Counted from the first letter of the stretch, positions 41,117 to 52,259 are shown. The stretch: 64,000 nt of DNA from Tranzscheliella williamsii (GCA_023212725.1 JALBYF010000042.1:107893-171892); one strand, 5' to 3'. The notes: generated by a model from the sequence alone, not told the origin. A program made the numbers and translations.

Positions 41117-43351
41117 ATGTCGAACGTGCCAGCTCGCGAATCTCATGGCTCCAACAGGCCACAGCAAGCCTTACAGCAAGCTTCCCAGCAGGACGACGGA
41201 GGTGAAGACTCCTCCGGCCAGAATCTCGCCTATGCCAAACCGTCCGCACCGCGTATGGCTACCTGGCAAGCTCACCATCGCATCGAGTCTGCAGAAGAAG
41301 ACGAACTTTGTGACGACGCTGTCGAGTCCAGCGAACCACTCTCTATGTCTGTTGGTGCGAGCGGATCCCAGCCGAGCAAATCTGCCTGGGAGCAGCAGCG
41401 ATCAAGACGTGATAGCAGTCGACATATATCGACACGAAACACAAGGCCGATGGAAGGCTCGTACCCACCACGCACTCAAACTTCCAGTGCCCAAGACGTA
41501 AGCGTCTTTCTCGTTTGCAGCTGCGCCCATGTACTACGTACAGCTGACATTCTTTCTGCTTCTTATGCGGTCGGCAATGGCCACTCATAGCCTGATGCCA
41601 CTGCTTCTCGCCCACCTTTACGTCATGAAGAGGACGCTTACGAAAAAAGCCAACAAGATCTCTTCTTGGACGCTGACGACGACGGAAGCCAGATTCATTC
41701 CGTCAAAGGTGACAACCTCAGTCGTTCGTCCTCGGCTATGGCCGAGTCCAGATCCCCGTCGCTCTCTGTCCATCACCTCTACGGTGGCGATCGGGACCCT
41801 TCAGGCGTTGTGCTGTCCACCGAAGAAGTGGAGATGTTCCTCGACCTCATCTACAAGCATCATCCCGAACCGATGACACCAGAGAACATGAAAAAGAGCG
41901 TCGACGCGCTGTACAATGACTGGAAGGGCTTCTGCGCTCGACGAGGTGTTCCTGCGGCCCTCTCAAAAAAGCCCCTAATGGACGAATATAGCAAAATATT
42001 CAGTGGCGTCTACGGGTCGGAACACCAAGCAAGGGCGCAAAGCATAGCTCGGGATCTCTCACAACGATCTCTCGTCCAGAGGGAGGATGCTGAAGGCGAA
42101 AATGACAACAAGGGTGCCAAAGCTCGCCAGCATAGCCCGTCTCAAGCGGTCGCAGCCAGAGACAGCGAAAATCGAGACATGGACTTGGAAGACTCAGATA
42201 CAGAGTCAGCGGCGCGAGCTTCGGCGGAAAAGTCGGCCCATACCGGTGAGCCTGCTGGGTCCGCTGAGCCTGTTAGCAAGACCAAGCCCAACATTGCCCA
42301 AGTGGGAAGAAACGGCCTTGCTGTGCTGCCTCCGGGTTTGTTTGATATTCTTCGCACACACCTTCGGGATGATATCATTGCGAGCATCATGCCTCTGGTT
42401 CGCAACGACATGGCTGAGCAGACGCGAGAGCTCCTTCTGCAGAACCAGGATCTGTTCGGCCGCATCAAGGAGCTCGAGGAGCGAATGCGAGATCAGGATC
42501 TCTGGTTCAGGCACTTGCTGGACCGCGATGCCGGCGACTGGCTACCGCCTCACCTTGTGCCCGCTGGTGGCGCCCTAGCCCTGTCTGCAAGTGGCGTCAG
42601 ACGGCCGCCTGACACCGCCAGTAAGGATTCTTCGAGCCGCCACGACTCTCGGTACGGCCCGCTGTCCGATGGCGACTATCCGCTGCCTCCGCCCGCTGAC
42701 TATCTCGTCGGCGGCACCGTCTCGCCCCGGCAGAAGCGGCCGCTCGAGACTCGGGAACCGCAATATGGGCCAAGCGGTCCTAGCACATGGGCCGAGAGGT
42801 CGCCGGCACCGGGCATGGCCGCCGGCTTGGCGCCCAGCGCTGCCGCAGTGGCCGGGTTGTCTCGTTGGACAACCGAACACACCTTCCCGGAGCGCGGGAT
42901 GGACCGGCGGTCTTCATACATTGCCGAGTCTGCCTACCGAAAGGATGGCTGGGCGGAGGAGCACGCGCCTCGTGGGCTGCGCGGAGGAAGCGACCGCCCA
43001 GACTATGTTGAATCGCGGTACGAATCCGGCTTGGCTCGGCGTGGCAGCCGGCCCACACTGGTGGCGGAGCGCGGGATGGCCAGCAGCATGGGCATGACGA
43101 GGCCGGCGGGGTCGCCACGGATGCATCCGGCCGTGGGAGCGCAAGAGCATCGCGGTGGAGCTCATAGCGCACTTCACGACGATTTCCGCCGGCCGCACTT
43201 GCCCAGCGTCGCCAAGCATGTCGGCTCACCGACGGCCTACTACGACGCGCGCCTGCCGCCGCGCCCTCCCGCCGCCACGTCCGATTTTTTGCGCCGCAAC
43301 AAGCGCGGCCGGCCCTCGCACGCCGAGCTGCTCCACCGCGACGCCGCTTAG
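41117..43351 (+). CDS. regulator-like protein of unknown family with helical core and coiled coil
   Basis: Two exons: 41117..41497 and 41591..43351, 713 residues, joined in phase 0 by a 93-nt intron (GTAAGC donor, CAGCTGAC-type branch, CATAG acceptor). The acceptor sits exactly on the TAG that closes the downstream frame, which is strong support. The N-terminal ~190 residues are acidic/Gln/Ser-rich. A compact helical block follows at about 200-260 (STEEVEMFLDLIYKHHPEP, then VDALYNDWKGFCARRGVP). A second conserved-looking part at about 345-420 has GLFDILRTHLRDDIIASI and a coiled coil (LLLQNQDLFGRIKELEERM, then DLWFRHLLDRDAGDWLPP). The tail is Arg/Ser/Pro/Gly-rich and ends with a basic patch, RRNKRGRPS, a possible nuclear signal. 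The gene is not recognised; a nuclear regulator is an inference. Confidence 0.72.
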
Positions 43352-44382
43352 CCCGCCTTGGCAGCACCGCGGCCTCCGGCCCACAGCTTTCCCTTCTCCT
43401 TCCCCCACCGCCAACCCCTCTGCGACCACCCTCCGCGTGGCTCGTCGCGACTCGGTGCGTGACTGGCCACCCGCCGCGCTGCGGTCCAGCTGTACTGCCT
43501 CGCCCTCCCGCGTGCTAATTCCCCGCCTTGCTAATGCGCTCACTTTCTCTGGCGGCTGGTTAGTGGAAACTGCACATGTTCGCGCTGCACAGCGGAAGGG
43601 TCCCGCCTTCTAGCTGCATGTACACGGGCGGGTACGGAGCAGAACAGCGGGGAGTGGGGGGCTAGCCGCAGCAGCGGCTCGAGCAGCTGCCGCTGGCGTC
43701 TCTCTTCCCGCCTCGCTTCGCGCGCACCCATTCCGGGCAAGCTTAGAGCGCTGGTGTTGGCACGCATCATGCTCGCTCCACCGCCGTTCTATCCTTAGCA
43801 CTGCTCGTGTGCGTCGTCGCCAGCGTAGGGATGACTCCCAGACCCGGTCCCATCCCGGCAAAGCGTCGCCATGTGGACCTCGCCCTCTCAGTTGCGCCAC
43901 TGCAGCGCTCCTGCCGTGCCTTTGCTCTACGATGCTGAGGGTTCGAGTGGACGCAGAGGAGAGGAGAGGAGAGGTCGTGCAGGCTTCATCCAAGACTGCG
44001 CTGCATCCTCGTTTTTACGCTCGCAAGTCGGAGTTGAAATCACCGAACGTATTTACGCGTCGAAGTGGAGAGGGTGTTAGATCGCTTTTCTGAGTCTGTT
44101 AGACCGCAGCGAAAGGATGTTCGGAAAGCGGAAATCAAGGATGAAGCCGCCATGGAAGAAGAGGGCATGGGCTGCGCACGGGACCCTCTCTGCATCACCG
44201 CAACGTGCTGCCCCGCTCGACCTTCTCCCTCTCGGCGTCGCTAGCGCCAGCCATCTCCCTGCTACCGCCATGCAGGCGCTCGCTTGCTCTTAGATCTCGG
44301 ATTTCCGCAGCGGACGCAGGCATAAGCCGTCGGTGGATAGACGAGCGGCCGACCCTTTTGCGTGGAGTGCCAAGCGCCGGGC
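43352..44382. other. intergenic, no gene seen
   Basis: 1.0 kb between two plus-strand genes. Several overlapping open frames on both strands show only compositional character. It holds the 3' UTR of the regulator-like gene and the promoter of the GT69 gene. Confidence 0.45.
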
Positions 44383-45999
44383 ATGGCACCGTCCGCTAGG
44401 ACGGCAGCTGCGTCGTTGAGAGCAGAGCCATCTGCTTCCGATCCTCACGCCAGAGACGGCCTTTCGAATGGGCTGTACGACAAGGAGCCTGATAATCCGC
44501 TCCTCCCCATTCCGGGTCGGCGCAGCGGTCGGGACGGCGGCTACCCTGCCGGCGACGCGGCTGACGAGGATGACGAGCAGGGTGAACAGGACGCCTTCAT
44601 CTCAGGTTCGGCGCGTCGCCCGCATCCACGGTCGCGCACCTGCCATCGCAACACTCTGCCGCTCGCCGTGGCCGGCACTATCGTCCTCTGCTCCCTCTGT
44701 TTCGCCATCGCCTGCGTCCAGTTCGATGCGTTCACGACCCTCTTTCTCTACTACGCGCTGCTCCTCCTCGCGTTTCCGCTGCTCTCGGCAACGCAGCTCT
44801 ACCTCAATCGCCATAGGCCCAACGCGGCCCTTCGTCCATACCGCCGCCTCGACTACGCGATACGCTGCTTCAACTACGCGGTCGCCGCCATCTGGGTGCT
44901 CGCCATGATCGAGACGGTCTTCTGGCGACTCGGCCGATCCGCTTTGCCGACCCCGGCGTCTAAGCAGTACAAGGTGTTTATCGCTTCGAACCTGTACAAC
45001 AGCGAGGACATCCTGCCGGCCTACTCGGCGTCGCTGACGTCCTTCCTTGAGATGGTGGGTCCCGACAACGCCTATGTCTCGGTCTACGAGTCGCATTCAC
45101 GAGACCAGACCAAGCCGCTTCTGCAGCAGCTGGACGAGAAACTCACCAAGATGGGCGTACAGCACCGCATCCTCAGCGACGACAGGGGCGTTCGCTACGA
45201 CATCCACTCGTCGCACGCGCGCCGCATCGAATACCTCGCCCAGGTCCGCAACATCGCCATGGAGCCGCTTCTCAGCGGCAGTGGCGGCAAGCGTGGCGCT
45301 CAGAGCGCCGACAGTGCACCGCAGCGCTTCACCCATGTGCTGTGGCTGAACGATATTATTTTCGACGCCAAGGATGCCTCCCGGTTGCTGGATACCCACA
45401 ATGGGGCATACGATCAGGTGTGTGCGGTGGACTACGATGGTGGGGGCGTCTACGATCTGTGGGTGGTGCATGACGCGCAGGACAGGATGCTGAAGCCCAA
45501 CTGGCCGTACTTTGAGCGCGCCGAGGACATCGCCGATGTGCGTGCTGGCCGGCCGGTGGTGGTGAACAGCTGTTGGAACGGGATGGCGGCCTTTGATGCG
45601 CGGTGGTTTACCGACAGCGTGGCGCCGCCACGGCTGGGCGCTTCGGCGGTGGCGCATCGGCGGGGTGAGGCGGCGGTGAGCTTGCCGTTGCGCTTCCGGG
45701 CCTCGTCGGCATGCTTGCTGAGCGAGTGTGCGCTGGTCGGCTACGACATGCACCGCGCGCTCGCCCCGGTCCGCCCGCGCATCTACCTCAACCCCACCGT
45801 CACGGTCACCTACCATCACTCCCACAACTGGCTCTACAACGTCCTCCTCCCCTCCCCCCTCGCTACCGCCTGGCGCGTCCTCTGGCGAGACTGGTTCATG
45901 ACCCGCCTCTTCGGTTGGGCCTCCGAATTCCGTCGCTGGTCCAACGCCTGCCAAACCGCCTTCCCCCTCTGGGCCGCCCCCGACGCCCCGCTTTCCTAG
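44383..45999 (+). CDS. alpha-1,3-mannosyltransferase, CAP59/CMT1-like (GT69)
   Basis: Golgi-type glycosyltransferase of family GT69, known in basidiomycetes for capsule and wall mannan synthesis. 538 residues from the ATG at 44383 (MAPSARTAAAS); the seven codons before it begin with GTG. A Ser/Asp/Gly-rich N-terminus leads to hydrophobic helices at about 91-112, 115-137 and 158-178. The luminal catalytic part follows, with YKVFIASNLYNSEDILP, VSVYESHSRDQTKPLLQQLD, LWLNDIIFDAKDASRLL (acidic metal-site region) and VVNSCWNGMAAFDARWF, all typical of the CAP59 domain. The tail (TYHHSHNWLYNVLL) is also typical. The enzyme's own acceptor is unknown; many fungi carry several paralogues. Confidence 0.9.
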   Translation: MAPSARTAAASLRAEPSASDPHARDGLSNGLYDKEPDNPLLPIPGRRSGRDGGYPAGDAADEDDEQGEQDAFISGSARRPHPRSRTCHRNTLPLAVAGTIVLCSLCFAIACVQFDAFTTLFLYYALLLLAFPLLSATQLYLNRHRPNAALRPYRRLDYAIRCFNYAVAAIWVLAMIETVFWRLGRSALPTPASKQYKVFIASNLYNSEDILPAYSASLTSFLEMVGPDNAYVSVYESHSRDQTKPLLQQLDEKLTKMGVQHRILSDDRGVRYDIHSSHARRIEYLAQVRNIAMEPLLSGSGGKRGAQSADSAPQRFTHVLWLNDIIFDAKDASRLLDTHNGAYDQVCAVDYDGGGVYDLWVVHDAQDRMLKPNWPYFERAEDIADVRAGRPVVVNSCWNGMAAFDARWFTDSVAPPRLGASAVAHRRGEAAVSLPLRFRASSACLLSECALVGYDMHRALAPVRPRIYLNPTVTVTYHHSHNWLYNVLLPSPLATAWRVLWRDWFMTRLFGWASEFRRWSNACQTAFPLWAAPDAPLS

Positions 46000-47185
46000 T
46001 CCGCGTCCGCGCCCTCACCGCAAGCCAAACGTAGCGTCCGTCCAAAGTAGACATACATAGAGCGCAGTACCATAGCACAAGCTCACAATGCCAACAGCCC
46101 TTCTCGCTGGATCCTCCTTGACTCCAGACCTTCCGGTGTACATACTGTCTCCGACATGAGGACATGCCATGCCATGCCGCCGGGCAACGTCAACGTGGCT
46201 GTTAGATCAGGGAAAGCGCCTGTGGCAGCGCCGTCGATCCGCTCACGAGCGGTATTCATGCTGGCGTCGATGCTGCTGCTTAGCAGGAGTGCGGGGCGGC
46301 CTCCTCCGTAGCCTCTTGTCGAGAGGCTGGCCGAGGCGGGCTTAGCTAATGAGGTAGCTGGACCACCTAGGATAGCTAGGACGGAGCGCATGCTCGGCTC
46401 GACGCAAGCGACTCGCCTTGCTGCGGTTGCGGGCAAGCGGCCATCTTGTGGCGCTCGCCGCTGATCTCGTCGGTCGTCGATCTGCTGCGCTTCGCACCGC
46501 TCCTGCCGTGGGTCCGTTCTTGGCTCGTTGGGCTCCGGTTCGTTGCGTCTTCGCTTCGCGCGGAGTAGGCCGTCGCTTCGTCTGCTGCGCTCGGCGGGTT
46601 ACATGTCATTTTGTGCCGTCGTCGTATTGACCGGTCCCCTCGCCGGCATTGTAGGTGCCTAGGCGCCGCGCTGGCTGGACTTCCCCGCTCCATGCCGGCC
46701 TTCTTCGTGTCGCATCCCTCAAGCGAAACGGCGCCCACCCAACGCTAGCTCCCCAGCCGAGATCGCCGGTATGCTCCCCTGTGAGATAGCCGGAGTTATC
46801 CTCCCCCCTCCGCTCTCCCCCCTCCTCCCTTCGACCGCAATGCCCCGCCCCTTCGCTTCTGTGGGGGGCAGCGCCAAGAGATCGCCGGCGCTAAGCAACC
46901 GCCGTCAACACCTTCCGCGCTCGCCTTTCTCTTGCTCGGCAAACCCTCCCGCTGCGCCTCTTGCCTGTTCTCCACAGCGCGAGCGCGGGTATTGCCGCTT
47001 CTTGTGGCCACCACCGGCCTAGGCGTGCAGTTTTGCGAGCCGCCTTGTTGGCTCGCTCGACTGCCGTATAAGATGCGCCAGTAGCGCTACACCCCTGCTG
47101 CTGCAGTGCACACCTTTCCTCCTCGCTCTTTGGCTCTTCGGCCTTCCCTGCTCCCGCTAGAGATCTGCCCCCACGACGTTGCGCC
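46000..47185. other. intergenic, no gene seen
   Basis: 1.2 kb between the GT69 gene and the arabinofuranosidase, both on the plus strand. Open frames on both strands are in conflicting phases and lack family character. It includes the arabinofuranosidase promoter. Confidence 0.45.
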
Positions 47186-49174
47186 ATGAAGTCGCTCGCT
47201 CAGAGCTGGATCGCGGTAGCGCTAGCCGTTTGTTCGGTCTCGGTTTCGGCGACGACCGAGCCGATCTCGTACAAGGTCTCGACGAGCCCGAGCAAGAAGA
47301 GCGACTTTGGGCTGACTGCGTTTATCGAGACCAACATCAACTCGGGCACGGATGGAGGGCTGTACGCCGAGCTGGTGCGCAACCGCGCGTTCCAGGATAC
47401 TGCCTATGGGCGGAGTGACAACGCGCTGGGCTACGGCACGCTGGCGCACTGGACCGCCGTGAATGGCGATACGGCGCTGAGCCTGACCAAGGCGAGTCCG
47501 CTGTCGGGCGCGTTGCCGCAGTCGGCGGTGGTGGCGTCCAAGGGGGGCGGCAGCGCCTGCGGGCTGGCCAACGCTGGCTTTGCCGGCTTCCCCATCGAGC
47601 CGCAGCCGTACACGGCGACGTTCTACGCGCGTTCCACCAGCGCGGCCCCCGAGACGGCACGCCTCAAGCTCGGCCTCTACACGAGCGACTACAGCACCAC
47701 GCATGCCGAACAGCCGCTCCAGGTCGAGCTCTCCGCCGAGTGGAAACGCTTCACGGCCACGCTGGTGCCGCGTGCGGCGGCCGCGTCGAGCGGAAACGTG
47801 TTTGCCATCCAGACCGACGGCGCCTGCGGCAGCGGCTTCCAGCTCAACCTGGTCTCGCTGATGCCGCCAACGTGGCGCGCAACCGTCGCGCGCCCCGACC
47901 TCGCCCAGGCCATCGCCGACCTGAAGCCCGTCTACGTCCGCCTGCCCGGCGGCAACGACCTGGAGGGCAACAACCTGGCCAGCTGGTTCAACTGGACCAA
48001 CGCCGTCGGCGCCCTACGCGACCGCCCCGGCCGCACCCCCACCTGGACGCAGAGCTGGAACACCGAGGGCCTCGGCCTCTTGGAGCTCATGGATCTTACC
48101 GAACAGTGGGGCGCCTCGGCCATCCTCGACGTCTTTGCTGGTTACTCGCTCGACGGCAGCGCCGTCCCCGAAGCCGAGCTGGGCCCCTACCTCCAGTCTG
48201 TGCTCAATCAGCTCCACTTCCTGCTCGACCGCGATGGCAAGTGGGCCGCCCTTCGCAGCTCGTACGGCCGCCCCGAGCCGTACCGCTTCCAGCACGTCGA
48301 GATCGGCAACGAGGACTGGCTCGGCGCCGCGCCCAACACGTACGGCAAGTACCGCTGGGGCGCCTTCAAGCGCGCCATCGCCAACGAGTTCCCGCAGCTG
48401 ACGCTGATCGCCACGACGCTGATCGACGTCAAGGACGCCACCGACGTCGACAACCATCTCTACGCGACGCCGTCCCAGATGATCGAGGCGGCGGAGCAGA
48501 TGGATGCCACGAGCCGCGATGTCAAGATCTGGCAGTTGGAGTTTGCCGTCATCAACTCGGGTCTGACCAACGATCAGGATCTCTATGCCGGGCCGGGGCG
48601 GCTGCAGCATCCGACGCTGCTGGGCGCGCTCGCCGAGGCGGCATTCCTGGCGGGCGCCGAGCGCAACGGCGACGTCTACTCGTCGGCGGCCTATGCGCCG
48701 CTCTTCCAGCACGAGGCGCCCGGCATGACGCAGTGGACACCCGACCTGCTCGCCTATGACGCCGGCCGGATGGTCAAGTCGACGTCCTACTACGTCCAGC
48801 ATGCCTTTGGCAACCACGCCATCGCAAACATCCACGCCGCGGCGCCATCGCGCCCCCTCGCCGACTCGCACGTCCACCACTCGTTTGGCTCCCCGAACGA
48901 CCCCTCCCAGATGGTCGTCAAGCTGGTCAACACTGGCCCCACCCCCCAGAGCGCCACCGTCGCCCTCGACTCCAGCGCCACCTTCCGTTCAGCCGGCGCC
49001 ACCCTCTGGCAGCTCAGCGCCGCAGACCCCCAGGCCGCCAACACCCTCGCCAACCCCACCGCCGTCCAACCCGCTACTCAACCCCTCCCCCCCTCCGCCA
49101 TCCGCCCCAACGGCTCCCTCGCCCTCGACCTCCCCGCCTACTCCTTCACCCTCGTCACCCTCCCCTTTGCTTAA
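47186..49174 (+). CDS. secreted alpha-L-arabinofuranosidase (GH51)
   Basis: Releases arabinose from plant arabinoxylan and arabinan. Single exon, 662 residues, with a signal peptide (MKSLAQSWIAVALAVCSVSVSA). An N-terminal carbohydrate-binding-like beta region (about 25-230) includes FIETNINSGTDGGLYAELVRNRAFQ. The (beta/alpha)8 domain follows, with YVRLPGGNDLEGN, the acid/base Glu in EIGNEDWLG (about residue 376) and the nucleophile Glu in WQLEFAVIN (about residue 452). A C-terminal beta domain ends YSFTLVTLPFA. All catalytic motifs are intact and the length is usual. Secretion fits a plant-associated fungus. The last codons run into a direct repeat that continues past the stop. Confidence 0.93.
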   Translation: MKSLAQSWIAVALAVCSVSVSATTEPISYKVSTSPSKKSDFGLTAFIETNINSGTDGGLYAELVRNRAFQDTAYGRSDNALGYGTLAHWTAVNGDTALSLTKASPLSGALPQSAVVASKGGGSACGLANAGFAGFPIEPQPYTATFYARSTSAAPETARLKLGLYTSDYSTTHAEQPLQVELSAEWKRFTATLVPRAAAASSGNVFAIQTDGACGSGFQLNLVSLMPPTWRATVARPDLAQAIADLKPVYVRLPGGNDLEGNNLASWFNWTNAVGALRDRPGRTPTWTQSWNTEGLGLLELMDLTEQWGASAILDVFAGYSLDGSAVPEAELGPYLQSVLNQLHFLLDRDGKWAALRSSYGRPEPYRFQHVEIGNEDWLGAAPNTYGKYRWGAFKRAIANEFPQLTLIATTLIDVKDATDVDNHLYATPSQMIEAAEQMDATSRDVKIWQLEFAVINSGLTNDQDLYAGPGRLQHPTLLGALAEAAFLAGAERNGDVYSSAAYAPLFQHEAPGMTQWTPDLLAYDAGRMVKSTSYYVQHAFGNHAIANIHAAAPSRPLADSHVHHSFGSPNDPSQMVVKLVNTGPTPQSATVALDSSATFRSAGATLWQLSAADPQAANTLANPTAVQPATQPLPPSAIRPNGSLALDLPAYSFTLVTLPFA

Positions 49175-49250
49175 TACCACCCTCCTCTCGCGTCACCCTC
49201 CCCTTCGCGTCACCCTCCCCCTTGTGTCGTCGCCTCGTCGCCTCGTCGCC
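49155..49250 (+). repeat. short direct repeats spanning the GH51 stop codon
   Basis: The last coding segment (GTCACCCTCCCCTTTGC before TAA) recurs after the stop as GCGTCACCCTCCCCTT and GCGTCACCCTCCCCCTT, and then as CGTCGCCTCGTCGCC repeats. Replication slippage at the gene end is the simplest reading. Confidence 0.6.
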
Positions 49251-49281
49251 CAATGCTGGCTTTCGCCTCGCCGCCGGCGGG

Positions 49282-49287
49282 AATAAA
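49282..49287 (+). terminator. AATAAA polyadenylation-like signal
   Basis: AATAAA 107 bases after the arabinofuranosidase stop, a plausible poly(A) signal. Confidence 0.35.
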
Positions 49288-49479
49288 AATTGCTTTCTCC
49301 GGCTGCTCCTTGGTTTCGAATCGGCGGTGAGGCAAGGCAGGGAAAGGGGGATGCATGCGGTCGGCGTGGGCGGCGGACGAACTGGCGAGCGGAGGCTGGA
49401 GCCGAGCGCGCGTGCGTCAGCGTCCGACATTCTCCGAGCGGGCAGAGCGGCGGCGCGGCGGCGGTTCGTGCAGGGTGCG

Positions 49480-49535
49480 TTATCTGATTGGCCAGCGCCA
49501 GGGCGATCTGATAGCCAACGGGCGGCATCAGATAA
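49480..49535. promoter_or_regulatory. cluster of iron-type GATA sites upstream of ferric reductase
   Basis: Two perfect ATCWGATAA sites in opposite orientation (TTATCTGAT at 49480-49488 and ATCAGATAA at 49527-49535), with a one-mismatch ATCTGATAG at 49506-49514 between them. The cluster lies 268-323 bases before the ferric reductase ATG. ATCWGATAA is the known site of fungal iron-sensing GATA repressors (Urbs1/SreA/Sre1 group). Iron repression of the gene is inferred. The rest of 49175-49802 holds 3' UTR and promoter; no gene was seen. Confidence 0.75.
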
Positions 49536-49802
49536 CCCGCCCAGCCGCTGGCATTCCTGCGCTCGCCCGCCGCATTCACGCTCGCGCCGCTGGCTTCCCG
49601 CCCGCGTGGCCTCTTGCGGCTGCCGTGCCAAGGCTCTGTGTCGGCCTAGCGGCGTCGTGCTGCGTTCCTGGCCGCCGCCGCCGTAAGCTACTTATACTCG
49701 GCTTTTTCTTGGCTCTCCGCCGTCCGCCGTCGTTCTGCGCAAGATTGCAGCTTCAACGTGGGTTTTGTCCGGCTGGTCTGCCTCGTTGCCGCCTCTGTAC
49801 CG

Positions 49803-51914
49803 ATGATTCCGCTGCCATGGGTGCTCGATGCCGAGCTCAACGGGTACATCGACGAGTACGGCCCCGAGCTGCACGCGGATGCGGTGCGTAGCTACGCCGC
49901 GTTCTACTACAACTCGTACAAGGTGCCGTGCATTGCTGCGTAAGTCGGGTGTGCGAGCGCTGCGGCTGGTAGAAGGTGCTTTGTGCTGACGCCGGTGTGG
50001 GTAGGTTTGCGATCTATGGCATGTTTGCCCTGGTGGTGGCGACCGCGGGGGTTAGGCAGCTGGTGGGAGGGAGGTGGCTGCGGGGGATGCGCGCCCATGT
50101 CTGGGAGCATCCGCTGCTGGCGACCCGCCACGCGGCCGTGGTGGCGCCGCCGTGGGCGCGCTGGCTGACCCTCCAGCTGCCGCTGCGCGGAGAGGCACTG
50201 CTGCTCGGCGCATTCGCCCTCGCCAACCTGCTCCCGCTCGTCGCGTTCTACGACCTCGACTTCGACAACAACCTCTTCTATCCAGGACCGACGTCGCGGC
50301 GCGACCAGATCGAGCGCCATGTCGCCGACCGCACCGCAGTGCTCAGCACCGCACTCCTCCCGCTCCTCGTCCTGGTCGCTTCCAAACGCACCCCCGTCGC
50401 CATCGTCGCCGCCGTCTCCATGGACACGCTCATGCTCGCGCACCGCTGGATCGCCCGCGCTTGCACCGCTCACGTCCTCATCCACACCATCGCCTACACC
50501 GTCATCTACGTCCGCGGCGACTCCCTTGCTGCCGCCTTCAAAGACGCCTACTTCTGCTGGGGCATCGTCGCCTTCGCCATGCTCCTCGGCCTCGTCCTCT
50601 TCTCCCTCCGCGCTCTCCGCCACTGGTGCTACCGCCTCTTTGTCTTCGCCCACATCGGCATGGCCTTCTTCGCCATCCTCGGCACCTACTTCCACATCAA
50701 GCTTCTCAAGTCGGACAAGGTGAGTATCTCTCGCGCGGTCCTTTGTCTGCGGGAAGATACTGACACGGATGCGGGCGGCACAGCTCGAGTTGTTTGTCGT
50801 CCTCACCGAGCTTGCGGCCGGGGTGTGGGGGTTGGATCGGGCGGTGCGGCTGGGGGGGCGGGTGGTGATGTCGTTGGTCAAGGCGGACAAGGGCGGGGTG
50901 AGGTGGGTGCGGGCGAGCCTGCATGCTTACGGCGACGAGGGGGTGTATGTGCGGCTGCGGATCGAGGTGCCCGTGGGGATGCTGCGGCTGGAGGGCGAGC
51001 GAGGGTGGACGTGGCGGCCGCGCATTGGCGCGGGCGACGATGTGCGGCTGACCGTGCCGCGCCACGACTGGGGCGAGCATCCGTTCACCGTGTTTGCCGT
51101 CGCGCGCTCGCCGCACGATGCCCGCACCGGCATGCTCGACCTCGTCGTCAAGCCGCAGGCCGGGTTGACGCGGCGACTTGCGAGCGCCGCGCTCGCCGCC
51201 GCCCCGCGCCCGCTTACCGTCCTCCTCGACGGACCCTACGGCTGCGCCCCCCGTCTCGACACCACCCCGCACGCGCTCCTCGTCGCCGGCGGCGTCGCCA
51301 TCACCTACTGCTGGCCCCTCTTTGTCGCCGCCGCAACAGCCCCCCACCGCCCCTCCTGCAGGCTCGTCTGGATCGTCCGCGAAGAAGGTACGTCATCAAC
51401 CCCCATCCACCCCTGCACCGCCTCGCTGACATCCACCCCACCGCCGTTCTCTTCCCGCGCAGCCGCGTTGGCGCTGCTGCAAGAGCCGCTCGCCGAGCTT
51501 GCGAGCCGGCTCGCCGCGCAGCCGCACAAGCGCGATCTGGTCATCGACCTGTACATCACCGCTCCGCCGGTCTGTGAGTCGTCCAGCGCGTCGTTCGACG
51601 CCGCCGTGCTGCCGCGCGAGGGCCCCCCCGCGGCGAGCACGCCCGCGTCCGAAAAGCCCGAGCCGAAAGCACATCCCCATCCCACACCCAGCCCTGCCGA
51701 CCTCCTCGCCGCCGCCGCATCGCCAATTCAGGTCAGCTGCTTCACCGGCCGCCCCCCCTCGCTGCCCGTCGCCATGCACATCCCCCCCGCCGGCCCCCTG
51801 CTCATCGCCTCCTGCGGCCCCCCCACCCTCTGCGACGCCGTCCGCGCCCACGCCGTCCACCTGCTCAAGTCCGGCAGAGACGTTCACCTCGCCGAAGACG
51901 CCTTTACGTGGTAG
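49803..51914 (+). CDS. ferric reductase (FRE/NADPH-oxidase-type flavocytochrome)
   Basis: Plasma-membrane enzyme that passes electrons from NADPH through FAD and two haems to Fe(III) or Cu(II). Four exons: 49803..49939, 50005..50719, 50784..51387, 51463..51914, 635 residues. Introns are 65, 64 and 75 nt with GTAAGT, GTGAGT and GTACGT donors; the third has a GCTGAC branch site. Its length is a multiple of three without a stop, so retention would add 25 residues. Several hydrophobic helices carry the paired haem histidines (HRWIARACTAHVLIH and FAHIGMAFFAILGTYFH). The FAD motif HPFT, the NADPH-binding LDGPYG and the C-terminal CGPP are all present. The start (MIPLPWVLDAELNGYIDEYG) is the first ATG in frame. 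GATA iron sites lie upstream; an iron-responsive role is inferred. Confidence 0.9.
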
Positions 51915-51962
51915 CCGCCCGCCCCCACCCCCAAAAGTAGATAGACAGATCGTCAGAAGATG

Positions 51963-52043
51963 CCCAAAAGGACTGAGAATGTAAGGGTATAATAATTCCC
52001 CCGAAAAGGCTGAGAATCCCCCAAAAAGGCCGATAATGTATGG
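51963..52043 (+). repeat. three short imperfect repeats in the ferric reductase 3' region
   Basis: AAAAGGACTGAGAATG, AAAAGGCTGAGAATCC and AAAAGGCCGATAATG follow each other at about 30-base spacing. They lie just after the ferric reductase stop and may belong to its 3' UTR. Confidence 0.5.
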
Positions 52044-52259
52044 AAAAGGAGGAGGCATTCGAGAACTGGCCTGAAATGACGATTCGCGTGGTGCTATGGT
52101 TCCTGCAGACGCTTGCAGAAGTGTCGATGCCACGGCCAGCGAGTCTGCGTAGCCAGCGGGCCAGGTCGGCGAGGGACGGGTGCCGCGGCCTGCACATGTT
52201 CTGGAAGTTTTCCACGCGGTTCCCTTGGTGCCAAGCCTCGGCGAACATTCGGCCGACCA

